From contig CAYWVK010000031.1 of the NCBI GenBank assembly GCA_964461865.1, positions 1-6,710 on the forward strand: DNA of 6,710 nucleotides. The letters are read 5' to 3'. How positions within the stretch are numbered: position 1 is the stretch's first letter; every line of letters begins with the position of its first letter. This document shows positions 1 through 6,024 of the stretch, piece after piece. Under the pieces are notes generated by a model. It made no database searches. It saw only the letters and a program-made list of their open reading frames with translations, and was not told the DNA's origin. Position numbers and translations under genes: made by a program. The stretch comes from CAYWVK01 sp964461865 (GTDB lineage: Bacteria > Patescibacteriota > Microgenomatia > Levybacterales > UBA12049).

Positions 1-60
1 GACTATCTCATTCTAAAAGAAGGATTGTCGAATAACTCCGTAACCTATACAAAAACTTGA
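1..60 (+). CDS. possible 3' end of an upstream gene (partial)
   Basis: Frame 1 is open from the left edge to a TGA at 58-60 and encodes 19 residues ending in SVTYTKT. The other two plus-strand frames hit stops within the first 35 bases. The stretch is too short to recognise a family, and an open run of this length can occur by chance. If it is real, its stop codon lies inside the -35 box of the next gene's promoter, which would fit the tight packing of this genome. Low confidence. Confidence 0.25.
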   Translation, partial: DYLILKEGLSNNSVTYTKT

Positions 61-84
61 CAAAACTCCCTTAAAGCTTATAAT
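57..84 (+). promoter_or_regulatory. sigma70-type promoter for the 164-residue protein
   Basis: A perfect -35 box TTGACA (57-62) and a perfect -10 box TATAAT (79-84) are separated by 16 bp. Transcription would start near 90-92, leaving a leader of about 19 nt before the ATG at 110. A weak Shine-Dalgarno sequence, AAAGAAG at 99-105, lies 4 nt before the start codon. Both hexamers match the consensus exactly, so strong constitutive expression is expected. No operator-like inverted repeat is evident around it. Confidence 0.8.
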
Positions 85-109
85 ATTGCAACTGATTTAA
101 AGAAGTATT

Positions 110-604
110 ATGGCAAAAAACGCAGAATGTTTAATTTTTTCGACTTTCCCCACAAGACAAGACGTAAATGATAATTGTAAAATCGATCCCATGAGAAGTT
201 GTGTGTATCTTCAGCGAGAAGAAAGTGGATATAGTTGTCAAAAATACGCTAAATTAAGAGAAGTAATAGATAATATAAATGATAAGGAAAACGTGGAAAG
301 CAGAAAAAAAGGAATTGAGTGTGAAGGAATACTGGGGTTTATTATAAGGCATCAAGAATTGCTATTAGGCAATAATAGAGTTGAAACCGTATCTCCATTG
401 GGAAATTATCACGTGGGATCATTTGAAGAAATTGTTTTAAATGAAGGAGAAGTATTTGTTAAAGCTGGTTCAGCGGATTTTGCCGTTAACAAGACAGATC
501 TTCGTGTTTTCGTAGAAGAAGATGGTGTTGTGTTTTCTTCAAGGAAAAATTCAGCATATATAGGAGAAGCAAAAGTATTTTTTGGAAAACTAAAAAACCC
601 TTAA
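110..604 (+). CDS. hypothetical protein with clustered cysteines
   Basis: This is a 164-residue soluble protein that I do not recognise. The start is supported by the consensus promoter just upstream and by a weak AAAGAAG ribosome site 4 nt before the ATG. There is no signal peptide or membrane segment. The N-terminal third carries cysteines at residues 7, 23, 31 and 43, in a context of C-x7-C-x11-C with nearby Tyr and basic residues; a fifth cysteine is at 71. This could be a small metal-binding or Fe-S module, but it lacks CxxC pairs, so that is only a suggestion. Residues 72-160 look like alternating short beta strands with conserved-looking turns (SPLGNYHVG, NEGEVFVKAG), suggesting a compact beta domain. 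It is the only complete plus-strand gene, has its own promoter, and converges on mltG with 7 bp between the two stops. Function unknown. Confidence 0.8.
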   Translation: MAKNAECLIFSTFPTRQDVNDNCKIDPMRSCVYLQREESGYSCQKYAKLREVIDNINDKENVESRKKGIECEGILGFIIRHQELLLGNNRVETVSPLGNYHVGSFEEIVLNEGEVFVKAGSADFAVNKTDLRVFVEEDGVVFSSRKNSAYIGEAKVFFGKLKNP

Positions 605-611
605 GATAAAT

Positions 612-1571
612 TTAAATTCCGAATTTTTGTCTATTTGCGTTATGTCCCTCAAGAGTTTCTGCATAGTGGTTTACTCCATTTGAATCAGATATATAGTAAA
701 GATAGTTTGTTTTAGCAGGGTTAACAACCGCTTCAAGTGAGGATAATCCAGGGTTTGAAATAGGAGTTGGCGGAAGACCATTGTTTTTATATGTATTATA
801 TGGTGAATCAAGCTTTAAATCTTCTAATGTTAAGCTTTTTTTCCACCATCTTTTTTCATTTTCTTGATAACCAAGGGCATATTGAACAGTGGCATCAATT
901 TGAAGAGCCATGCCAATACCTAGTCGATTAAGAATAACAGAGGAAACTAATGGTCGATCATTGTCATTTTTTGCTTCCCTTTCAATCATGGAAGCAATTG
1001 TAACTATTTCATTTTTAGTAAAGTTTTTAAGCTCTGGTCCCAAAAGTTGTTGATATTTTATTTCAAAATTTTCATTAAGCTTATCAATTATTTGATTGAT
1101 AGTTGTTTCTTTAGCAAAAAGATATGTGTCTGGGAATAGATATCCTTCTTTTTCTTTAAGAAGAGCTCTCCATGAATCATCATAAGTAGGAAGATTTTCT
1201 TTTAAAATATCGGCAATTTCATCTGCTCTTTTGCCTTCAGGGATTGTAACCCAAATATCCAGCGTTCCATGTGTTAATGATTTCATAATTTCCTCGGTGG
1301 TCATGGAAGGGCTTAGTCTAAATGTTCCGGCTTCAATTTTTTTATCATAATCCATCTGTTTTGTAAGAAGGAAAAACACGGTGGCATCTTTTATTAACTT
1401 TTCTTCTTTTAAGTTGTTGGCTATTTCTCTAAGTCCGGCTCCTTTTTCTACAACAAAAATTTTTGGTATATTATTATTTTTATCAACAGGGGATAATCCG
1501 TTTTTCCACCAGGATGTAATTATTCCGGCAATAACTGCAAGTAATATAATTAAAATTAAAACTCTTTTCAT
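612..1571 (-). CDS. mltG: MltG (YceG-like) endolytic murein transglycosylase
   Basis: This 319-residue membrane-anchored enzyme belongs to the MltG/YceG family, which cuts nascent peptidoglycan glycan strands and so sets their length. Residues 3-20 form one hydrophobic helix after a basic start, so the body faces outside the membrane. Residues about 36-103 match the LysM-like N-terminal part of the family. The catalytic core follows: EGYLFPDTY (142-150), then IASMIEREA with E197 aligning with the catalytic Glu of E. coli MltG, then VILNRLGIGMALQIDATVQY (212-231), and SPYNTY plus GLPPTPISNPG (256-275). All signature blocks are present and the length is normal, so it should be active. The ATG overlaps the deoA stop as ATGA, indicating translational coupling; no strong ribosome site is seen. 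It appears to be the last gene of the minus-strand operon. Confidence 0.95.
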   Translation of the reverse strand: MKRVLILIILLAVIAGIITSWWKNGLSPVDKNNNIPKIFVVEKGAGLREIANNLKEEKLIKDATVFFLLTKQMDYDKKIEAGTFRLSPSMTTEEIMKSLTHGTLDIWVTIPEGKRADEIADILKENLPTYDDSWRALLKEKEGYLFPDTYLFAKETTINQIIDKLNENFEIKYQQLLGPELKNFTKNEIVTIASMIEREAKNDNDRPLVSSVILNRLGIGMALQIDATVQYALGYQENEKRWWKKSLTLEDLKLDSPYNTYKNNGLPPTPISNPGLSSLEAVVNPAKTNYLYYISDSNGVNHYAETLEGHNANRQKFGI

Positions 1572-2842
1572 TCTATTGTCTCAACTGGAAAATTTTTAAC
1601 CGACTCTTTTCCTTCTTTCAGATTATACATGCTTTCACTATATAATGTATAGATTGTATCACCTTTTTCTATTTTTTCACCGATTTTTTTATTAAGATAA
1701 ATTCCTGCACCTTTTTGAATTGGTGCCCCTAATATTTTAACAATGTAGGTAATATTCTTACTGTTTATTCGTTTAATTTTTCCGCTCTTTAAAGCTTTAA
1801 CTTCAAAGGAGAATTTACCCGGTTTTAATTTACTTTCGTCAATATTTTCTTTTCCTCCTTGAGTTTTAACAATTTCAGAAAATTTTTTAAAAGCTTGTCC
1901 GTTTTTTAAAATTTCCGTTGCCCATCCAAAACCGTTTCCATATTTTTTCTTTACATCATTTTGAATTTTTTTGGAAGCATCTTTTAAGCAAAGATCTAAA
2001 AGTGTTCCTGTTAGATTTATGCTTCTGATTTCTAAATCCAAGGGTCTATCTTTTTTTTGTTGTAAAACTTTAAGTGATTCTTTAACTTCTAAAACAGGAC
2101 CGATTCCTCGTCCTGCAGGTTCATCAGTTTTATGAATTAAAACCTTTAATTTAATTTTAAAATTTTTAGCAAGATCCATAAACTTATCTTTTAAGATTTC
2201 TGCATCTTTTAGTGTTCCTACTTTTACCATTTCACCATAAGGAAGATCGATTACAACATGATTTGAGCCAAAGGCAACTTTTTTTGCCATGATAGAGACC
2301 AGAACTTTGTCATAGCTTTCAAAAAGAAGCGGTTTTTCAACCTTTATTAAAACATCATCTGCAGGTGCAAGGTTAAAACTTCCTCCCCAAACAATACAGC
2401 CATTTGTTTTCTTAACAACTTTGTATATTTTTTCAACTGTTAATTCAACAGGAGCTAAAACTTCCATGTCGTCGGCTGTGCCACCTGGTGTTGTTATCGC
2501 TCTTGATGAGCTTTTTGGAATTTTAAATCCTGCAGCCGCAATAATTGGTACAACAATTAAAGTAGTTCTTGTTCCAGGAACTCCACCGATTGAATGTTTA
2601 TCTGCAACAATTCCCTTAAAGTTAAGTTTATTTCCTGTTTCAACCATGGCTTTAGTTAAATAATATAATTCTTTTGCGCTAAAGCCTTTTGAATATCCTG
2701 ATGCTGCAAAATATGTAGTTAAAACATCGCCCAATCTTTCATGAGCAATTTCATCCATAATGGCGTAAATTTCTTTATATGTTAATCTTTTACCGATTAA
2801 TTTTTTTCTGATTGCATTTAAAGCTAGGGCTTCTTGTGTCAT
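1568..2842 (-). CDS. deoA: AMP phosphorylase (archaeal-type DeoA / thymidine phosphorylase family)
   Basis: This 424-residue enzyme is of the nucleoside phosphorylase family II. It resembles archaeal AMP phosphorylase (AMP + Pi to adenine + ribose 1,5-bisphosphate) more than bacterial thymidine phosphorylase. Evidence is DKHSIGGVPG (81-90), where thymidine phosphorylases have DKHSTGGVGD; then SSRAIT with GGTADDMEVLAPVE (112-133), VWGGSFNLAPADD (151-163), SIMAKK (183-188), and a C-terminal alpha/beta region with LGAPIQKGAGIYL (371-383). The Arg that contacts the pyrimidine in E. coli DeoA is not obvious at the aligned position. Archaeal enzymes carry about 80 extra N-terminal residues before the IRKKL-like start; here the protein begins at that point. 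The start is fixed by a strong AAAAGGAG ribosome site 5 nt upstream, so the domain is truly absent. In CPR bacteria this enzyme is linked to the RuBisCO-dependent AMP pathway, but neither the isomerase nor RuBisCO is in this window. The TGA stop overlaps the mltG ATG. Confidence 0.9.
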   Translation of the reverse strand: MTQEALALNAIRKKLIGKRLTYKEIYAIMDEIAHERLGDVLTTYFAASGYSKGFSAKELYYLTKAMVETGNKLNFKGIVADKHSIGGVPGTRTTLIVVPIIAAAGFKIPKSSSRAITTPGGTADDMEVLAPVELTVEKIYKVVKKTNGCIVWGGSFNLAPADDVLIKVEKPLLFESYDKVLVSIMAKKVAFGSNHVVIDLPYGEMVKVGTLKDAEILKDKFMDLAKNFKIKLKVLIHKTDEPAGRGIGPVLEVKESLKVLQQKKDRPLDLEIRSINLTGTLLDLCLKDASKKIQNDVKKKYGNGFGWATEILKNGQAFKKFSEIVKTQGGKENIDESKLKPGKFSFEVKALKSGKIKRINSKNITYIVKILGAPIQKGAGIYLNKKIGEKIEKGDTIYTLYSESMYNLKEGKESVKNFPVETIE

Positions 2843-2986
2843 TTAAACTCCTTTTATCTGATCAATTATTAATCTAATAAACGACTTTATAAAACTTAGG
2901 ATAAAATATAATAACCTGTTAATAATTCGATAAATAACAGGCCATATCTGTTTTAAAAAAATCATAAATCTACTTTCTTCTTTCAT
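2843..2986 (-). CDS. 47-residue hydrophobic, basic small protein, translationally coupled
   Basis: A short ORF fills what looks like the intergenic gap between the sortase and deoA. It starts MKEESRFMIFLKQIWP and ends DQIKGV. Its ATG overlaps the sortase TGA (ATGA, 2983-2986), and its TAA (2843-2845) is followed directly by the deoA ATG in the same reading frame. The body from residue 7 on is rich in Ile, Leu and Phe with regularly spaced Arg/Lys (K12, R20, R24, K34, R38, K45) and one acidic residue (D42). This spacing suggests one long amphipathic or membrane-lying helix rather than a clean transmembrane span. The deoA ribosome site AAAAGGAG lies in its last codons. Exact fit between both neighbours, in a genome with coupled junctions, is the main evidence that it is real. 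No family is recognised; a membrane-tethering or leader role is a guess. Confidence 0.65.
   Translation of the reverse strand: MKEESRFMIFLKQIWPVIYRIINRLLYFILSFIKSFIRLIIDQIKGV
2848..2855 (-). promoter_or_regulatory. strong Shine-Dalgarno site that fixes the deoA start
   Basis: On the minus strand AAAAGGAG lies 5 nt upstream of the deoA ATG. It is the clearest ribosome-binding site among the minus-strand genes; the others rely mostly on overlap coupling. It indicates that DeoA begins at 2842 and does not extend upstream, and it overlaps the last codons of the 47-residue ORF. Confidence 0.85.
2915..2941 (-). repeat. 7-bp inverted repeat with 13-nt loop
   Basis: CCTGTTA (2915-2921) and TAACAGG (2935-2941) form a perfect 7-bp inverted repeat around a 13-nt AT-rich loop. 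On the minus strand it is followed by a T-rich but interrupted run (TTATTATATTTTAT). It could be a weak attenuator or an RNA hairpin between sortase and deoA, but it lies inside the 47-residue ORF and the large loop makes a true terminator unlikely. It may be chance in AT-rich sequence. Confidence 0.35.
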
Positions 2987-3723
2987 ATATTTTGTAATAC
3001 TGCTTTAATAATTAATCTCTTCCAGGTTGTTCCGGGAGGAGTGCAAGTAACTAAAGTTAAAAAACTATCGTTGTAATTTTGCTCAAAGATTGAAGTATCT
3101 TCAGGGCTCGTAACAATAGTACTTATAATTTTATAATTATATGTTATATTTTCAACTGTTACATTAATTTCATCTCCGACTTTTAGTTTATAAGCATTGG
3201 CAAAAACAGTTTTATAATCTTTTGGATTATATAATTGTGGAAGAGTTGAGTGTCCAAAAATAACAGCATTTCCTTTACTCGGTGGAATTGCCGTTCCTTG
3301 ATAGTTTACTAAGTGTTTACTTAAATCATAATCAACAGTTGATACCACAAGATTTTCCAATTTAAGTATTGGAATAGAAATAGAATAAGTTTTAACATTT
3401 GCTTTTTCAGAGATTGTGTTTGGGTTATAAGTTGGAAACCAATTTTGAGCATTTTGATAATTTACCCCGCTTAAATTATGTGATGCTTCAGACAATAAGC
3501 TTCCTAGTGTTTGATTGTTAACCATGCTAAGTTTTGGTATAGGTGAGGCAATGTTTTGATTTGCAAATACAGGGGCAAAATATATTTGCCATGAAAGAAA
3601 CGGGAAAAAAACATAAACAAGAATAAATAATCCTAAGAAAATCACAAATAAACTTAGTGTTTTAAATAAGTTTATGTCTTTTTTAAAAAGCCTATTTTGT
3701 TTTCGATAGTATTTCTTACTCAT
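2983..3723 (-). CDS. sortase family transpeptidase
   Basis: This 246-residue membrane-anchored sortase is a cysteine transpeptidase that cleaves a sorting signal and joins proteins to the envelope or to each other. A basic N-terminus is followed by one hydrophobic helix at about residues 23-43 and no signal-peptidase site, so the catalytic domain is outside. The catalytic triad is visible: H158 in FGHST, C227 in TLVTCTPPG and R236 in TTWKR. SIPILKLE (116-123) starts the beta barrel, and SKGNAVIFGH precedes the His. The TLxTC motif and overall shape resemble class D/E sortases, but I do not assign a class. Its ATG lies within the end of the 765-residue gene (8-bp overlap) with no clear ribosome site, so it is translationally coupled. 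Its stop overlaps the start of the 47-residue ORF. No protein in the window carries a convincing LPxTG-plus-anchor tail, so its substrates are elsewhere. Confidence 0.92.
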   Translation of the reverse strand: MSKKYYRKQNRLFKKDINLFKTLSLFVIFLGLFILVYVFFPFLSWQIYFAPVFANQNIASPIPKLSMVNNQTLGSLLSEASHNLSGVNYQNAQNWFPTYNPNTISEKANVKTYSISIPILKLENLVVSTVDYDLSKHLVNYQGTAIPPSKGNAVIFGHSTLPQLYNPKDYKTVFANAYKLKVGDEINVTVENITYNYKIISTIVTSPEDTSIFEQNYNDSFLTLVTCTPPGTTWKRLIIKAVLQNI

Positions 3724-6013
3724 TAACTTTTGTTACGATTTCTATATTATTGGAAAACTTAGGCAGAGAATTAGTAAGAAAAGGAATAGGAAGGGAATAA
3801 TTAATATCTACATCAACAACTTGAGAAATATCCAAAAGCATATTTTTTGCTTCTTCATTTGTTTTTCCTGTTATGCTTTTGGCAAGTTCTTCTTTTTTAA
3901 GACTTGGTAAAAGAGGAGCTTTAATTTTTAATGATGCCGATACTTTATTGGTGTCTTCATCTTTTTTCTTGATATCTTCAACGTCCACTATGATATTTTT
4001 TTCATCAATTTCCATCTTTCCCAATAGCTCTTTATTAAGAAGAGATTTAGTAAAGGAAATTAAATCTTTTTTGGAATAGGAAAGTCCTTGGAAAAGAACA
4101 GTTGCTTTAAGGTTTAGTTTTGATGCCTCATCATCAACTTTTTTATCAAAAGTTTCCTTTTCAATACTGGAACTAATTACAATCGGAAGAAGAATATCCT
4201 CAATGCTGTTTATCTTTTTTTCCAATTCTTCTAATGCTTTATCTTCAAGACTTTTAACAATTTCTGTTAACAGTTTTTCTCTATCTTCCTTGTCTACAAC
4301 GGTTATTTCTTTTTTAGTTCCACCTGAAAAGGCATTTTCGTTTTTAGCAATAATATCTCCTGAAGATAAATTTCCTACCGTAAATTTAGCACCTGATGGA
4401 AGGTTACTTTCTTTCCCGATATTTTTGGCAGTTACTTTTCCTTTAGCAGTTGAGGGATCTTCACTTGCATCAGCAGAGGAAGAGGCAATGTTAACATCAT
4501 CATCAAGAATAAAATCAATATCATTTGATGAGGTAAGTACGGTCCCTTTGCTAATTGTTTTTTTAGAAGTAAAACGGCTATAAAATGTTACTTCACCTTT
4601 GGCTTTTTCTCCTGTTTCTTTTTTACCTGTAGTTGATGTTGAGATTGAATCTTCAAGACTTGTTTCAATAAAGTTTCCAAAAATTATTTTTTCATCAACG
4701 TCAGTTGGTTCCGATGAAAAAGTAACACTTTGTTTTTGTTCCTCAAGTTTTGGGTTAAGTGTTAAAACAACAGTGGTTTTTAAAGTAAAGAAAGAAACAA
4801 TGTATAAAATAAGAATAGCTAAAATTATTAAAATTGGAATAGCAATAACTTTATTTTTAAATAAAAGTATTAACCCTTTATTTTTAGGAAGTTTAAAGTG
4901 TTTAAAAAAACCTAAAAACCCTAATGGATTTTTTTTAAAACCACTTTTTTTTCTTGATTTTTCTTCTTGATATTCTTCCTCTTCGTATTCATCATGTTGC
5001 TCAACCGCAGTAAGGGGAACAGAGTGTATGTCTGTTTCTTCTTTTTCTTCTATTTCTTCTATTTCTTTTTTTGCAGGAGGAAGATTTACTACGTCTTCAT
5101 TTTCAAAAAAACCAAATTTTTCAACCGAATCTTCATTTTCAACAAAATTTATTTCTTCTTCTTTACCAGTTAGTGGACTTATTTCTTCTTTAAATTCCAT
5201 TTTTTCAAAAGATGGTATTTCTTCTTTTTCTTCTGTGGTTTTAAGCGGACCTTCAGATATTATCTCAAAGCCCATTTTAGTTGCTGCTCCTTGTAATATT
5301 GCTTTTGCATCAAAGCCTTTAGGAAGAGTAACAATTTGTGGAAGATGTAAAAAGGGAAGTGCTTTACTCCATTTATATGCTATAAATTTTTGCGATAAGT
5401 CTTCGTCTTCTCCGTTATATAAAATCATTTTAGAAGGTAAAACATCCGGAATTTCTAAGTGTTTTAGCAAAACATCTGTTGTAAAGGCAGGATTATCGTG
5501 AATTTCGGATGACTTTGTTTCTAGAATTTTTCCGGCCTTAACTAAGGAAACCGATACGTAAGCTTTTCCTATTTCAGCTAAAATTGCAGTTAAAGGAATT
5601 CCTTCTTCTTTTTTTAAAAAATTAGTAATTGCTTCAGTTATGGTCATAAAACCAATTGGGGAAAGACCAAGTTCATCACCTAATTTTTTTAATCTTTCAA
5701 GATATTCTTTTTTAATTTTATCTTCTTGTATCCAGACCTCTTTTAAACCAAAGAGTGTTTTTAGATCACCGCTATCTTTAGAAACATTTTCTTCAGCTTT
5801 AGAGATTGCTTTATCGGAGACACTTAATAACTCTTCAAATCCTGCTTCTTCGATGTTGTTTTGGAAATGTGCTTCTCCTTCACCAATTACTCTTGCTGCT
5901 GTTCCTGTTTGTTCAAAAATTACGGCTATTACTTTTTCGTGGCGTAGTAAAAAAGCTAAGTAGTGTTCACTTTTTTCTTTTTTTTCAAATAGTTTTAAAA
6001 ACGGCAGTTTCAT
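3716..6013 (-). CDS. single-pass membrane protein: degenerate actin-like (FtsA/PilM-like) region plus baseplate-J-like outer region
   Basis: This 765-residue protein has four visible parts. Residues 1-250 look like a degenerate actin-fold (FtsA/PilM-like) domain: paired strands near 18-36 and 141-166 (AEIGKAYVSVSLVKAGKI) and a C-terminal LPKGFDAKAILQGAATKMG block (230-248). The usual acidic DxG phosphate motifs are weak, so ATP binding is doubtful. Residues 255-355 are a Glu-rich, low-complexity cytoplasmic linker. A basic stretch and one transmembrane helix follow (about 388-410). The outer part (411-765) contains a region resembling baseplate J/gp47-like proteins at about 470-580 (GEVTFYSRF, SKGTVLTS, NIGKESNLPSGAKF, NAFSGGTKKE), a charged helical segment, and a small C-terminal domain (about 700-765) beginning near SITGKTNEEAKNML. 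Proteins of this plan are familiar from CPR genomes but their role is unknown; an envelope-spanning scaffold is inference. It starts 11 bp after alaS without a clear ribosome site and overlaps the sortase gene. Confidence 0.8.
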   Translation of the reverse strand: MKLPFLKLFEKKEKSEHYLAFLLRHEKVIAVIFEQTGTAARVIGEGEAHFQNNIEEAGFEELLSVSDKAISKAEENVSKDSGDLKTLFGLKEVWIQEDKIKKEYLERLKKLGDELGLSPIGFMTITEAITNFLKKEEGIPLTAILAEIGKAYVSVSLVKAGKILETKSSEIHDNPAFTTDVLLKHLEIPDVLPSKMILYNGEDEDLSQKFIAYKWSKALPFLHLPQIVTLPKGFDAKAILQGAATKMGFEIISEGPLKTTEEKEEIPSFEKMEFKEEISPLTGKEEEINFVENEDSVEKFGFFENEDVVNLPPAKKEIEEIEEKEETDIHSVPLTAVEQHDEYEEEEYQEEKSRKKSGFKKNPLGFLGFFKHFKLPKNKGLILLFKNKVIAIPILIILAILILYIVSFFTLKTTVVLTLNPKLEEQKQSVTFSSEPTDVDEKIIFGNFIETSLEDSISTSTTGKKETGEKAKGEVTFYSRFTSKKTISKGTVLTSSNDIDFILDDDVNIASSSADASEDPSTAKGKVTAKNIGKESNLPSGAKFTVGNLSSGDIIAKNENAFSGGTKKEITVVDKEDREKLLTEIVKSLEDKALEELEKKINSIEDILLPIVISSSIEKETFDKKVDDEASKLNLKATVLFQGLSYSKKDLISFTKSLLNKELLGKMEIDEKNIIVDVEDIKKKDEDTNKVSASLKIKAPLLPSLKKEELAKSITGKTNEEAKNMLLDISQVVDVDINYSLPIPFLTNSLPKFSNNIEIVTKVNE
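5045..5068 (-). repeat. 9-bp tandem repeat in the Glu-rich linker
   Basis: About 2.5 copies of the plus-strand unit TTCTTCTAT lie here, encoding the EIEEIEEKE run (residues about 317-325) of the 765-residue protein on the minus strand. The surrounding 4950-5250 is strongly pyrimidine-biased on the plus strand, that is purine-biased in the coding sense. Because 9 bp keeps the frame, slippage could lengthen or shorten the cytoplasmic linker without disrupting the gene. Confidence 0.6.
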
Positions 6014-6024
6014 ATTTTTTAATC

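Noticed and set aside
593..632. Bidirectional terminator at the convergent junction
   Set aside because: Only weak A/T-only pairings are seen; there is no GC-containing stem followed by a T run on either strand.
2915..2941. Intrinsic terminator between sortase and deoA
   Set aside because: The stem is 7 bp with a 13-nt loop, the following T run is interrupted, and the hairpin lies within a coupled small ORF, so it would break an otherwise continuous operon.
2860..2960. Internal minus-strand promoter for deoA
   Set aside because: TATA-like hexamers are common in this AT-rich stretch, but no acceptable -35 box lies at a proper distance.
1568..2986. UGA recoding (code 25) as in Absconditabacteria/Gracilibacteria
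   Set aside because: The TGA codons here end complete proteins at ATGA overlaps, and reading through them meets another stop soon after in the deoA case, so standard termination fits.
5164..5178. SPLTG (residues 279-283 of the 765-residue protein) as a sortase sorting signal
   Set aside because: It lies in the cytoplasmic Glu-rich linker, is not near the C-terminus, and is not directly followed by a hydrophobic segment and basic tail.
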